A model generated the notes under the pieces. It was not told where the DNA came from and did no database searches. It worked only from the letters and a program-made list of their open reading frames with translations. This document shows positions 1-8,864 of a stretch of DNA of 64,000 nt, one piece after another (positions within the stretch are counted from its first letter, which is position 1; each line of letters begins with the position of its first letter). Made by a program: the position numbers and the translations under genes. Source of the DNA: Cohaesibacter sp. ES.047 (GTDB lineage: Bacteria; Pseudomonadota; Alphaproteobacteria; Rhizobiales; Cohaesibacteraceae); NCBI RefSeq assembly GCF_900215505.1, contig NZ_LT907844.1, forward strand, positions 1,336,501 through 1,400,500, read 5' to 3'.

Positions 1-679
1 GCGCCTGCTCGATCAGGCCAAGAAGGCCGGGAAACGAATCCTGTTCGAAGGGGCGCAAGGCGCGCTGCTCGATGTTGATCACGGCACCTATCCGTTCGTG
101 ACCTCCTCGCACACATCTGCCGGTCAGGCCGCTGCCGGGTCTGGGATTGGCCCTTCGGCGCTCAACTATGTTCTGGGCATCACCAAGGCCTACACCACGC
201 GTGTTGGAGAAGGTCCGTTTCCGACAGAGTTGTTCGATGAAGTCGGACAGTTTCTGGGTGAGAAAGGCAAAGAGTTTGGTGTGGTGACCGGCCGTAAACG
301 CCGGTGTGGCTGGTTTGATGCGGTTCTCGTGCGCCAGACTGTCTGTACCTCTGGTATCACCGGTATCGCGCTGACCAAACTCGATGTGCTCGATGGACTT
401 GAAGAAATCAAGATTTGCGTCGGCTATATGCTGGATGGTGAGCGAATCGATTATCTGCCTGCCTCGCAAGGGGCTCAGGCCCGGGTGGAGCCGATCTACG
501 AAACGCTGGAAGGCTGGAGCGGCAGCACGGCAGGTGCTCGCACCTGGAACGATTTGCCTGCACAGGCCGTTAAGTATGTGCGCCACGTTGAGGAGTTGAT
601 TGGAGCGCCAGTTGCGTTACTCTCTACAAGTCCGGAGCGCGAAGATACGATTCTTGTTCAGGATCCGTATCAGGACTAG
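1..679 (+). CDS. purA: Adenylosuccinate synthetase, C-terminal part (cut by window edge)
   Basis: Codes for the C-terminal half of adenylosuccinate synthetase, which joins IMP and aspartate using GTP in the first committed step from IMP to AMP. The frame is open from base 2 without a start, so the gene begins before the window. Visible family motifs are [20 protein letters not shown], then [16 protein letters not shown], and later [12 protein letters not shown]. The C-terminus QDPYQD is normal for alphaproteobacterial PurA. It is followed after about 75 bases by an unrelated same-strand gene. Identification is firm; only the extent is partial. Confidence 0.97.
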   Translation, partial: RLLDQAKKAGKRILFEGAQGALLDVDHGTYPFVTSSHTSAGQAAAGSGIGPSALNYVLGITKAYTTRVGEGPFPTELFDEVGQFLGEKGKEFGVVTGRKRRCGWFDAVLVRQTVCTSGITGIALTKLDVLDGLEEIKICVGYMLDGERIDYLPASQGAQARVEPIYETLEGWSGSTAGARTWNDLPAQAVKYVRHVEELIGAPVALLSTSPEREDTILVQDPYQD

Positions 680-756
680 AATGAAGCGCCTTGCAATCTT
701 GTCAGATCGACCCGAGGCGCGTATTTCGGTCTGACGAGGCGTAAATGGAATAAAAT

Positions 757-2415
757 ATGGCGGACTATTATGTAATTTTGAAGCGTGCTGTTGGTGTGTT
801 GCCCGAAGGGACACGCGAGCAACGGCAGGCCATATATGACAAGGCACGCAAGGCCCTGTTGGCCCAGCTTCAGAGTATGGATCCGCCACTTGCTCCCTCC
901 GAGATCAGTAAACAGCGCATGGCGCTCGAAGAGGCCGTTCGGTCTGTCGAGCGAGACCTTACCCTCGAAAGGGAGCAGGCTGAAGCCGATGCTGCTGCGG
1001 TTGCTTCCGATGCCAATGCCTCGGAGCATCTCCACGATGATACGGATTCGTTCTCGCCGCATCATCGCGGGGCGCCGGAGGTGTCTGCCCATGGTCCCGA
1101 TCATGAGGATGCCTTGCAACATGATGCAGGCGAGCGTGATGTTGGCGAAGGCACCACAAATCGAGATGACTATTCCCCCAGCCGCCCGGCGAACGATCGC
1201 GGCGAGCGGGAGGAGGACGTCGAACCGGTTTCTCCGTCCGACAAGGTGATCCGCCGCGCAGGGCACGATGTTCTCAAGAATGCGGTGCGCGATGCCAATG
1301 CGATTGGCTCTGCTACCGATGCCGCTGTCAGATCGGCCAAGGATGCGGCTGATGCTGTTGGTGAAGCGCCCGAGCCTTACCTATCTCGGGAGGCGCGTAC
1401 CGAAGCGCCGAAGTATGATGAACGCATCGAGCCATCTCTTGCAGGCGCTCCACGTCCTGCAGCAAAGCCCGATGAGGCCAAGACTGATGCTGGTTTTGTC
1501 GTCAAGGATGGCCCGATCGGAGGATTGCCGGAAGAAGACGAGGAGCCCAAAAAAGGTTTGGGGTTTGTTGTCGGCGGTGTTCTGCTCGCCGGAGTGATCG
1601 GCGCGGGCGGCTATCTTCTCTATGACAATCGGGATGCCTTTGTTTCGACGCTCAATGATGTTTCGTCAGGCGATGGACCGTCCGAGGTGGCGAGCGATGG
1701 CCCTACGACGACGGGCGAGGAGACCATTCCTAGCAAGACCGTACGCACCGTTACCGTGACCGCGCCCGATGAGGGTGCGCCCGATGCTGCGGCACAAGCA
1801 GGTCCTGACCAGACATCAGGAGATGCTGTCGAGACGGCGCAAACCGATACCGATGAGGCGACCAATCTAGAGCCAGCGGATGCTGTCGCAGCAGAACGCT
1901 CCATTCTCTATGAAGAAGAGGGTCCCAACGGTGAGCCGGGAACGGCCGAGGCTGGCGAAGCTGTGTGGGATCTTGAAGGTGAGGGTGATGAAGCCGTTGT
2001 CGTGCTGACGGCTTCGTTCCCGGAACAGGATGTCACGTTCGACATTCGCATTTCCAAGAATTCGGACGAGGATTTGCCCGCGTCTCACCTGATCGAAATA
2101 TCCATATTTCGCGATGAAGATGCGCCGGACAAGGCGATTCAAAGCATCCCCGGTCTCATTCTCAAGCCAACCGAGCAAACGCGTGGCGAGGGTCTGATCG
2201 GTGCTGCAATTCGCATTTCCGATGACATGCACTGGATTGCGCTGACGGCGGGTGAGCGGGAAATTCGCTATAATCTCGAGTTGCTCTTGCTGAGAAGCTG
2301 GATTGATATTCCCCTCCAGTATGCCTCACAGCGTCGTGCCATCCTGACCCTTGAAAAAGGGGATAGTGGCGACGATGTCATCAAGGCAGCAATCAAGGAA
2401 TGGAGTGGCGAATAG
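757..2415 (+). CDS. Conserved single-pass membrane protein, function unknown
   Basis: A 552-residue protein. Residues 1 to about 75 form a compact, charged helical domain (starts MADYYVILKRAV, ends in an ALEEAVRSVERDL helix) that I recall as a conserved N-terminus in rhizobial proteins of unknown function. Then comes a long acidic, low-complexity stretch. One clear membrane segment lies near residues 269-290 (GFVVGGVLLAGVIGAGGYLL). A second acidic, Thr/Asp-rich linker precedes a folded-looking C-terminal domain of about 170 residues. Expected topology is N-in with the C-terminal domain in the periplasm. ATG start; it sits 77 bases after purA on the same strand. No catalytic motif is visible. 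Confidence 0.8.
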   Translation: MADYYVILKRAVGVLPEGTREQRQAIYDKARKALLAQLQSMDPPLAPSEISKQRMALEEAVRSVERDLTLEREQAEADAAAVASDANASEHLHDDTDSFSPHHRGAPEVSAHGPDHEDALQHDAGERDVGEGTTNRDDYSPSRPANDRGEREEDVEPVSPSDKVIRRAGHDVLKNAVRDANAIGSATDAAVRSAKDAADAVGEAPEPYLSREARTEAPKYDERIEPSLAGAPRPAAKPDEAKTDAGFVVKDGPIGGLPEEDEEPKKGLGFVVGGVLLAGVIGAGGYLLYDNRDAFVSTLNDVSSGDGPSEVASDGPTTTGEETIPSKTVRTVTVTAPDEGAPDAAAQAGPDQTSGDAVETAQTDTDEATNLEPADAVAAERSILYEEEGPNGEPGTAEAGEAVWDLEGEGDEAVVVLTASFPEQDVTFDIRISKNSDEDLPASHLIEISIFRDEDAPDKAIQSIPGLILKPTEQTRGEGLIGAAIRISDDMHWIALTAGEREIRYNLELLLLRSWIDIPLQYASQRRAILTLEKGDSGDDVIKAAIKEWSGE

Positions 2416-2506
2416 TCCTTCGCGCGACCAGAAAGGGCGGCCAGAAGACGCCCTTGGATGCCCCTTGGATTTTTTGGCCGTCGCCTAAAGAGCGTTCAGA
2501 GGATGC

Positions 2507-3121
2507 TCAGGCTACAGCTTCTTGAAGGCGCGGCTTGTCCGGGCCGAGAGCGTCAAGGCTGGCGTTGATCATATCCTGCAGTTGATGCTGACATATTCCC
2601 TGCCTTTTCATGACATACAGGCCCAGAATGGTCGCAATCAGGCATGGCACGGTCTTTTCCGGTTTGATTTGGGAGTTGATGGAGCCATCGCGGATTCCCC
2701 GCTGCATTGCATCAATCAGTTGATCCCTGATCATTTTCATCCCCAGATCAAGGATAGCCCGCGTTTCTTCATCAAGAGGCGACTGTTCGGTTGTGACATT
2801 GATGATCAGACAGCCAGACATGTAGCTCTCATCTGACGGCGATTGGAGCACGCCCTGGAAATAATCCTCAAGAGCGCCTCTTCCCGATCTGGTGTTGTCA
2901 AGCAATGAGAGAGATTGCGACTGCCGTTTCTCGATGTAATAGGTCAGCATGCGGCGGAAGAAGGCTTCGCGGCTGCCATAGGCATTATAAATGCTGGCCT
3001 TGCCGAGACCCGTCGTCGCAACGATGTCACGCATCGAGGTCGATGCCAGACCGTTGCGCCAGACCCAACGGGTGGCTCGTTCCAGTATATCCTGTTCGTC
3101 GAATTCTCTTGTGCGACCCAT
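2507..3121 (-). CDS. TetR-family transcriptional regulator
   Basis: A 204-residue TetR repressor. The N-terminal helix-turn-helix is clear: a first helix with ILERATRWVWRNG, then STSMRDIVATTGLGKASIYN and the family hallmark of an aromatic residue followed by FxRM. The C-terminal ligand domain resembles the AcrR/TetR_C type (SGCLIINVTTEQ is typical of the YcdC/NemR-like subgroup). I chose the Met at 3121 because the reading frame before it is non-conserved. No adjacent divergent target gene is visible, since the next gene to the right (rpoH) is on the same strand. The effector is unknown. Confidence 0.9.
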   Translation of the reverse strand: MGRTREFDEQDILERATRWVWRNGLASTSMRDIVATTGLGKASIYNAYGSREAFFRRMLTYYIEKRQSQSLSLLDNTRSGRGALEDYFQGVLQSPSDESYMSGCLIINVTTEQSPLDEETRAILDLGMKMIRDQLIDAMQRGIRDGSINSQIKPEKTVPCLIATILGLYVMKRQGICQHQLQDMINASLDALGPDKPRLQEAVA

Positions 3122-3265
3122 AGCAAACCAAAGCGGATTGTGAAAAACCACTTAAGCAATACAGTCTTTACGCGGTTGGATCAATTACTTACTCGAGAGA
3201 AATGCACCACAAAATTGAAGTCCAATTTAATACCACAATTGGTAATTGGACTAACTTGGCGACGT

Positions 3266-4156
3266 TTAGGCTGTTTCCAACGCTTTGGCTGCGGCGGATT
3301 GGACTTCTTTTTGGACTTTTTCGAAAGCCCGCACCTCGATTTGGCGAATGCGCTCGCGGCTGACCTCGAACTCTTCGGATAATTCTTCGAGCGTTATGGG
3401 CTTTTCAGCCAATCGACGGGCTTCGAAGATGCGACGTTCGCGGTCGTTGAGGATGCCGATTGCATCGTTCAGCAAATCCATACGGTGATTGTATTCTTCC
3501 TTGTCCGCGAGCACATCTTCCTGTGTCTCGCTATCATCGACCAGCCAGTCCTGCCACTGTCCGCTTTCGCCATCGGCCTTCAAGGGCGCGTTGAGCGATG
3601 CGTCACCGGACAGGCGCCGGTTCATCGAGATGACTTCCTCGTTGGAAACGCCCAGTTTCTCGGCGATGAAATCGACTTGATCCGGCTTCAGATCCCCATC
3701 TTCAAGCGCTTGAATTTGGCCTTTGACCTTGCGCAGGTTGAAGAACAGGCGCTTCTGATTGGCGGTGGTTCCCATTTTCACGAGTGACCAGGAGCGCAAG
3801 ATATATTCCTGAATGGACGCGCGAATCCACCACATGGCGTAAGTCGCCAAACGGAAGCCCTTTTCAGGATCAAATCGTTTGACAGCCTGCATGAGGCCCA
3901 CGTTGCCTTCAGAGATAACTTCGCTTACCGGAAGACCGTAGCCGCGATAGCCCATCGCGATCTTCGCAACCAGTCTGAGATGACTCGTGACCATCTTGTG
4001 CGCTGCTGCCTTGTCGTCATGCTCGGCGTAACGCTTGGCCAGCATGTATTCCTCTTGCGGCTCCAGCATCGGAAAGCGGCGAATTTCGTTCAAATATCGG
4101 CTCAGCCCTCCTTCAGCACTGGAGAGCACAGGGACATTGCCAGTTTCAGTCGTCAT
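3266..4156 (-). CDS. rpoH: RNA polymerase sigma-32 type factor RpoH
   Basis: A heat-shock type sigma factor of 296 residues, the usual alphaproteobacterial RpoH length. It directs RNA polymerase to chaperone and protease promoters. Region 1.2 is at LSRYLNEIRRFPML. Region 2 contains the core-binding run SEGNVGLMQAVKRFDPEKGF and the -10 recognition part ATYAMWWIRASIQEYILRSW. The RpoH box is visible just after it (NQKRLFFNLRK). Region 4 ends with the helix-turn-helix TLEELSEEFEVSRERIRQIE. ATG start at 4156. It is followed leftwards by a gap and the TetR gene. Alphaproteobacteria often have two RpoH copies; which one this is cannot be told. Confidence 0.95.
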   Translation of the reverse strand: MTTETGNVPVLSSAEGGLSRYLNEIRRFPMLEPQEEYMLAKRYAEHDDKAAAHKMVTSHLRLVAKIAMGYRGYGLPVSEVISEGNVGLMQAVKRFDPEKGFRLATYAMWWIRASIQEYILRSWSLVKMGTTANQKRLFFNLRKVKGQIQALEDGDLKPDQVDFIAEKLGVSNEEVISMNRRLSGDASLNAPLKADGESGQWQDWLVDDSETQEDVLADKEEYNHRMDLLNDAIGILNDRERRIFEARRLAEKPITLEELSEEFEVSRERIRQIEVRAFEKVQKEVQSAAAKALETA

Positions 4157-4282
4157 AAAATAAGCTTTCTCTTTTCCCCCGAACCGGCGGGAAACGTTGT
4201 GCAGCCATAGAGCGGCCTGCCATATATCTTTTCAATATAGGTCGAAATCTGGCAATTACAGGGCTAACCCCCGAAAAACTAA

Positions 4283-5305
4283 CTATATTTTTTGTAATGC
4301 TTCCGTTATGGTGTTGAGATCACTGGGCATTTCCGATTGGAATGACATCTCTTCTCCACTGATCGGGTGAGCAAATCCGAGCTCTCCAGCATGCAGCGAT
4401 TGTCGGCCGCGGTTCTCGATCGAGCAGGCAAGATCCTCCGGTAGCTTGTTGAGTTTGGACTTGAAGCCCTGACCATATTCCAAATCGCCAATGAGCGGAT
4501 GTCCGATGTGGGCCATATGCACGCGGATCTGATGGGTGCGCCCTGTCTCAAGGCGGCATTCGACGCGCGAGGCGATCACATCGCCCACTCCGAATTCTTC
4601 AAGCACCTGATAGTGTGTAATGGCCTGTCGGCCACCCGCTTTCAGAACCTTCTGCCTGAGGCGATTGTGGGGAGCGCGCCCGATTTGCGTGTCAATCGTG
4701 CCTTTCTTGTTGCGCAATTCGCCCCAGACGAGCGCCTGATAGGCCCGGGTGAGGGGGCCGTTGCGTCCATGGTCGGCAAACTGTTCGGACAGGCCCTTGT
4801 GGGCTGCGTCGGTCTTGGCAACCACCAGCAGCCCTGACGTCTCCTTGTCAAGGCGGTGCACGATGCCCGGGCGGCGCACGCCCCCGATTCCGGACAGGCT
4901 TTCACCGCAGTGATGAATGAGGGCATTGACCAGGGTGCCCGTCCAGTTGCCGGCGGCCGGGTGGACGACAAGACCTGCGGGCTTGTTGATGACAATCAGG
5001 TCGTCATCCTCGAACACCACGTCGAGCGGAATGTCCTCGCCCAGTGGGGTCGGGTCTTCGGCTGGGGGCAGGGTGACCGTGATACGATCTCCTGCATTGA
5101 CCCTGTGATTGGGCTCATCTATCGTCCGATCCGGCTGATCGGAGGTGGCCAGGCTAACCTGTCCATCCTTGATCAGGCTTTTGAAACGGGAACGAGAGAA
5201 GCGGTCGTCCTTGGCGGCAATGACAGCATCAAGGCGCTTGCCTGCCTCGGATTCATCGACATCAAACCTGAGGATTTGGTCTTCTTCAGAGCGAGAGTGA
5301 GACAT
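4283..5305 (-). CDS. rluD: RluA-family 23S rRNA pseudouridine synthase (RluD-like)
   Basis: A 340-residue pseudouridine synthase. An S4-like RNA-binding domain sits at the N-terminus (AGKRLDAVIAAKDDRFSRSR). The RluA-family catalytic motif follows, with the active-site Asp in GIVHRLDKETSGLLVVAKT. The later motif ETGRTHQIRVHMAHIGHPL is typical of the RluC/RluD group. By family it modifies uridines in 23S rRNA helix 69. I use the Met at 5305 rather than the one at 5320, because the latter lies inside the divergent neighbour. With this start the two divergent genes share bases 5304-5305 in a CATG, leaving no intergenic space. Confidence 0.93.
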   Translation of the reverse strand: MSHSRSEEDQILRFDVDESEAGKRLDAVIAAKDDRFSRSRFKSLIKDGQVSLATSDQPDRTIDEPNHRVNAGDRITVTLPPAEDPTPLGEDIPLDVVFEDDDLIVINKPAGLVVHPAAGNWTGTLVNALIHHCGESLSGIGGVRRPGIVHRLDKETSGLLVVAKTDAAHKGLSEQFADHGRNGPLTRAYQALVWGELRNKKGTIDTQIGRAPHNRLRQKVLKAGGRQAITHYQVLEEFGVGDVIASRVECRLETGRTHQIRVHMAHIGHPLIGDLEYGQGFKSKLNKLPEDLACSIENRGRQSLHAGELGFAHPISGEEMSFQSEMPSDLNTITEALQKI

Positions 5306-5693
5306 GGTACAACAATCCACCGACGACCTTTCAAACGACGACGTTCAGGTCGAGGATGATCCTTTTCTGAGCCCGGAAATGCAGGAAATGCAACGCAAGA
5401 TCCGCAAGATGGTCTTCTGGTCCATCATGGTCATGGTTCTGGGCATTTCCAGTGTAATTGGTGTTCTTATCTACAAGAGCATGACAAAAAAGGAAAGTGC
5501 CGCTGTTGCAGCTGCACCCAGTGCTCCTGTCACCCATGTGCTCAAGGCGGGCGAACAGGTGCGCACAATGTTGGTTGAGAACGGAATTGTCTATCTTTTG
5601 GTCGACGGCAAGGGCATGACGTCGGTTATTCAGATCGACAAGAAATCCGGGGCCATTGACCGCCGGGTGGAGTTTATTCCACAGGGGAAATGA
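5304..5693 (+). CDS. Small single-pass membrane protein (DUF6476-like)
   Basis: A 129-residue protein with an acidic N-terminus, one membrane helix near residues 36-57 (MVFWSIMVMVLGISSVIGVLIY) and a C-terminal periplasmic-looking domain of about 65 residues. This layout, and its position divergent from rluD next to rpoH, match a small alphaproteobacterial family of unknown function that I recall as DUF6476; the family number is from memory. The ATG at 5304 overlaps the complementary ATG of rluD. The next Met is residue 25 and would remove only the acidic head. No function can be assigned. Confidence 0.75.
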   Translation: MVQQSTDDLSNDDVQVEDDPFLSPEMQEMQRKIRKMVFWSIMVMVLGISSVIGVLIYKSMTKKESAAVAAAPSAPVTHVLKAGEQVRTMLVENGIVYLLVDGKGMTSVIQIDKKSGAIDRRVEFIPQGK

Positions 5694-5768
5694 ATATTCA
5701 CAGTTTCGTTAAAAACGTCCCTTGCGCTTTTGAGGAAAGCTCCCTATAAACCGCCTCACTGATCGTGA

Positions 5769-5843
5769 GCGCCCTTCGTCTAGCGGTTAGGACGCCGCCC
5801 TTTCACGGCGGTAACACGGGTTCGAGTCCCGTAGGGCGTACCA
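5769..5843 (+). tRNA. tRNA-Glu (UUC)
   Basis: The full cloverleaf can be drawn. The acceptor stem is GCGCCCT (5769-5775) with AGGGCGT (5833-5839), including a G-U pair at the end. The anticodon stem is CCGCC with GGCGG around the loop CTTTCAC, giving anticodon TTC. The T arm is ACGGG-TTCGAGT-CCCGT. The CCA is encoded (5841-5843). The last 18 bases (5826-5843) are repeated at 21420-21437 and mark the left attachment site of the integrated element. Confidence 0.97.
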
Positions 5844-7448
5844 TTCCCGAACAAAACTGGGCACCTTAGTCGTGTTTAGTTTTTCGGGGGTGCAGATGGC
5901 ATGCGCCAGAGCGTGTTTTGATCCGGTGATCCTGACTTCATTATCATTCAGCATGATCTGTTCTATGAACAGGGTCAAATATGCTTTTTGCATGCCCGGG
6001 TTTCCGCCGAAAAACTTTTCGCGCATGAGTTTGGCAAAAGCCTCCAACTTCTCGGGCGTGATGGCGAGATCGTCATCGCTGATCTGTCGCGACAAAAGCT
6101 CTACCTGCTCTTCCAACTCGTCTCGGTATGCTTTTGTTTTGGTGATGCGTTCCTTGAGCTGCGGATCAGTAAGGTCAATGAGACCTTCTTCGATCGCTGC
6201 ATACAGGTTTGAAAGCCCAGCCGCTTTTGCAGAATGCTCTTTCTTGAGTTGGGCCAGCTTCTGTTTCAGGGCTTCTTTGCCACCCTTCGAACGATCCATG
6301 ATTTCCTGAAGAGTTAGGTAGAGCCGTTCCGGGGTAAAAAGCTTTTGGGCCAGTTCTTGCAGGATCATGTCATCCATGAAGTCCATGCGAATGCTTCTGC
6401 CCGGGCAAGCTGTTTTCCCCTTTCTGGCGCATGTAGAACAGGCATAATAGCGATACTGACCACTTTTTCCCGTCCTCAAAACCATGCTGCCGCCACATGT
6501 GGCGCATTTCAGGAGACCCGAAAGCAAAGTTGGTCCGCTGACCACCCGTGGCGGTGTGTTTTGGGGACGCTTGGCTTCCAATGTCCTCTGCACCTTATCA
6601 AACACAACCTGCTCGATGATTGGTGGCACATTAACCGGAATCCATTCCTCACGCGGTTTGATTTCCCGTGTCTTGCTGTCCAGGCGGTTGAAGTAGTGGG
6701 TACCGGTGTAGATTGTTCGTTGCAAGATGTCGTGAACGTGGCTCACGTAGAACATCTTTCCTCGACGCTTGATGCCGCGACTATTGAGATGTTCGACGAT
6801 GGCTTTCACGCCCAGTGGCCCACTGAGGCCATTTCCATTTATGTAGAGGTCATAGATCCTACGCACCAATGTGGCTTCGTCCTCGTCAATGGCGAGTCTT
6901 TTCTTGACCCGGTCCCCCCTTTTCTCCGCCTCTATTGTGCAATATCCGAATGGCGGCTTCCCGCCATTCCAGTATCCTTGACGGGCATTCTCCATCATGG
7001 TCCGCGTCGTGTGTTTTGCGGTCTCTGCGGAATGGTAAGCATCAAATCCGGTAAGCACGCTGCGAATGAGATTACCTTGCGGATCATCGGCAATTTCCTG
7101 CGTCATAGAGATCAAGGTAACTTTATGCCTTTTCAAACGACGGCGATAAGTTTCGAACTCATAATCGTCCCGAAAGAAACGGCTGAATGAATGCACGAGC
7201 ACTGCATCAATGGGTTTGTCAGGGCCACAGGCAAAAGCGATGAGTTCCTGAAAAACCCGGCGATTGTCATTTGTTGCCGAAGCCCCGGGTTCGATAAATT
7301 CTCTTACCAGTTCCCAGTCTCTCTGCTCGCAATACTGCCTCGCATGACGAATTTGATCAGGGATGGAAAGGTCTTTTTCCGCCTGACGACTGGTCGACAC
7401 TCGACAGTATAAAGCGCAGTTCCTGATCTTTGTATCTGTCATCGTCAT
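5787..7448 (-). CDS. Large serine recombinase (integrase of the element)
   Basis: A 553-residue site-specific recombinase. The resolvase domain is N-terminal, with catalytic Ser18 in YCRVSTSRQ and the Arg motif SFSRFFRDDYEFE. The recombinase domain contains KPPFGYCTI. A zinc ribbon lies near residues 313-350 (two CxxC pairs: CATC and CSTC, plus a later Cys). A coiled-coil stretch follows, as usual for large serine integrases. It probably integrates and excises the element. Oddly, the last 18 residues, from WYALRDSNP to the TAA at 5787-5789, are encoded by the antisense strand of tRNA-Glu. Its start overlaps the stop of the preceding small gene by 4 bases (ATGA). Recombinase call firm; its C-terminus depends on integration state. 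Confidence 0.92.
   Translation of the reverse strand: MTMTDTKIRNCALYCRVSTSRQAEKDLSIPDQIRHARQYCEQRDWELVREFIEPGASATNDNRRVFQELIAFACGPDKPIDAVLVHSFSRFFRDDYEFETYRRRLKRHKVTLISMTQEIADDPQGNLIRSVLTGFDAYHSAETAKHTTRTMMENARQGYWNGGKPPFGYCTIEAEKRGDRVKKRLAIDEDEATLVRRIYDLYINGNGLSGPLGVKAIVEHLNSRGIKRRGKMFYVSHVHDILQRTIYTGTHYFNRLDSKTREIKPREEWIPVNVPPIIEQVVFDKVQRTLEAKRPQNTPPRVVSGPTLLSGLLKCATCGGSMVLRTGKSGQYRYYACSTCARKGKTACPGRSIRMDFMDDMILQELAQKLFTPERLYLTLQEIMDRSKGGKEALKQKLAQLKKEHSAKAAGLSNLYAAIEEGLIDLTDPQLKERITKTKAYRDELEEQVELLSRQISDDDLAITPEKLEAFAKLMREKFFGGNPGMQKAYLTLFIEQIMLNDNEVRITGSKHALAHAICTPEKLNTTKVPSFVREWYALRDSNPCYRRERAAS
5826..5843 (+). repeat. Left attachment site core (attL) in the tRNA-Glu 3' end
   Basis: The 18 bases GTCCCGTAGGGCGTACCA are identical to 21420-21437. 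They are the tRNA T-arm 3' side, acceptor 3' strand and CCA. The intact tRNA lies on this side, so integration regenerated the gene. Distance between the copies is 15,594 bases, taken as the element length. Confidence 0.9.
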
Positions 7449-7729
7449 TCTCCCATGATCCGTTGAAGGTCGCGATCGAGATGGTTCAAAATCAACTGAA
7501 TTTCTTCTTCGGTCACTTCGAAAGCTGCAGCCCAGTCACTGGTGACGGTCAGGCTGTTATTCTTTGGCTGCCCTCTGCGACCGGCCGAGTTCAATGCATT
7601 CTTCGCATCCGCCATGGTTGTCGGCTGATGTGATAAATCCATTTTTTCTGGTTTCGGACTTGATGGCATTGAAGGACAAACCGGGTTTGATGTTTTGTCG
7701 GCAGCGATTTCCAGGTGCCGACAGGGCAT
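7445..7729 (-). CDS. Small protein coupled to the serine recombinase, function unknown
   Basis: A polypeptide of up to 94 residues that ends in an ATGA overlap with the recombinase start, so the two are probably translationally coupled. The only regular part is the C-terminal half (DWAAAFEVTEEEIQLILNHLDRDLQ), which looks like a short helical, possibly HTH-like domain. The N-terminal part is low complexity, so the true start may be the Met at 7642. A recombination directionality factor or regulator of the integrase is a reasonable guess from position, but no motif proves it. Confidence 0.55.
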   Translation of the reverse strand: MPCRHLEIAADKTSNPVCPSMPSSPKPEKMDLSHQPTTMADAKNALNSAGRRGQPKNNSLTVTSDWAAAFEVTEEEIQLILNHLDRDLQRIMGE

Positions 7730-7732
7730 CAA

Positions 7733-8251
7733 CGAAGTGAGTCCGTTTGAAAATTTTAAAAATATTTTCTTCGACTTTTATTCAAGCTTCTGAATTGTTT
7801 GAATAAACTGGGCCTTGCAATCCACTTGCGCTGGATTCGAAGCGGTTGAGTTTCATGCAGGCCGCATGTTGAGCCAGAAATTCGGCAAATCAGGATCCTG
7901 CTATCGAGGCAGTCCGCTGCTTTTGCTGCAGGGATCGATTTTTTGGCAGATTTTGGCTTCTGGTAAAAATGCGTGAATCCCACGAGATGGGGTCGTTTGG
8001 CTGGAAATCAAAACACATTCTTTCACCACTGCACAAGCTTCTGAAATGGTTGAGTAATTTTCTTTCCGGCACATCTCCAGAAAGTAGCCCCTGCATAAAA
8101 GTTCATGACCGCTTGCTGCAATCGCAGACGCGTCCAGCCTTCTGGGCGTGGCGTCGTCCCGATAAAAACATGAATTTTTAAAATCCATGTTTTCTGGCTG
8201 CGATGCTCTGGCGATTGCAGTTATTCGAGCTGGCCGAAGGAGCAGATGTGG
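7733..8251. other. Non-coding stretch in the element
   Basis: About 520 bases without a convincing gene. The left part is AT-rich. Bases 7735-7749 contain GAAGTGAGTCCGTTT, repeated exactly at 12994-13008, in both cases followed by an A/T-rich run. No tRNA or clear terminator is seen. Short open frames here lack ribosome binding sites and regular amino-acid composition. Confidence 0.4.
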
Positions 8252-8731
8252 TCAGGTCACCACCTGATCTGAGGTTGGCTTTTGTGGTGTTTCGAAGAGG
8301 TAGAAAGACATGCTATCCGCCGAATCTGCGTATTGGTTGCTCGATTCAGATCCTTTTAGGTCCTTGTCAGGCCTATACGGGATGAAATATTCGACCACCA
8401 GCATGCTGCAGGTATCATTCACGGTTGGAACGTAGTTTATTCTAGGGAAAGGATCGTCGTCTTCGTCACAGTCGTAGAAGAAATCATCTTTGCTGAGCCG
8501 GGTTCCCGTTGCTGTTTCGAATGCGACGAGGCGCTGATGGAGGCGTTGATCTTCTTCTTCCGATAGTTCCGAGCTGAAATCGAAATAGCCCTTGATCTTG
8601 CCACCCTCTGCTCTTGTGGTTGCGATGATGCTGGCGACTTCGTCGGGTTGGAGGGGTTTGCACTGCAACGGTCCTGCGACGAAATTCTGGACGCAAATGA
8701 ATGATCCCATGCTGATGAAAAGGTCTTTCAT
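8252..8731 (-). CDS. Unrecognised protein in the mobilizable element
   Basis: A 160-residue acidic protein that I cannot assign. The Met at 8731 is preferred over 8755 because AGGAG lies about ten bases before it. It has a mixed alpha/beta look, with a helical segment (SEEEDQRLHQRLVAFETATG), an acidic cluster (DCDEDDDPFPR) and a hydrophobic strand (SMLVVEYFIPY). No signal peptide or membrane helix. It is read leftwards in line with the next two unknown genes and the mob genes, so it may belong to the same leftward transcription unit. Confidence 0.65.
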   Translation of the reverse strand: MKDLFISMGSFICVQNFVAGPLQCKPLQPDEVASIIATTRAEGGKIKGYFDFSSELSEEEDQRLHQRLVAFETATGTRLSKDDFFYDCDEDDDPFPRINYVPTVNDTCSMLVVEYFIPYRPDKDLKGSESSNQYADSADSMSFYLFETPQKPTSDQVVT

Positions 8732-8864
8732 GGCCAATTGTCTCCTGAAATACATGCCTCAATATAGGCAGTTGTTGGTATTGGGATTGTGAGGCCACTG
8801 GGCTTGTGGCCGTTTCGACCTCGCCCGCAGAATGGGCGAGATCGAATGGATGCCGATGTTGCGT

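Noticed and set aside
6345-7190. 281-codon rightward frame inside the serine recombinase gene
   Set aside because: It is antisense to a confirmed recombinase frame, with no recognisable motif or ribosome binding site.
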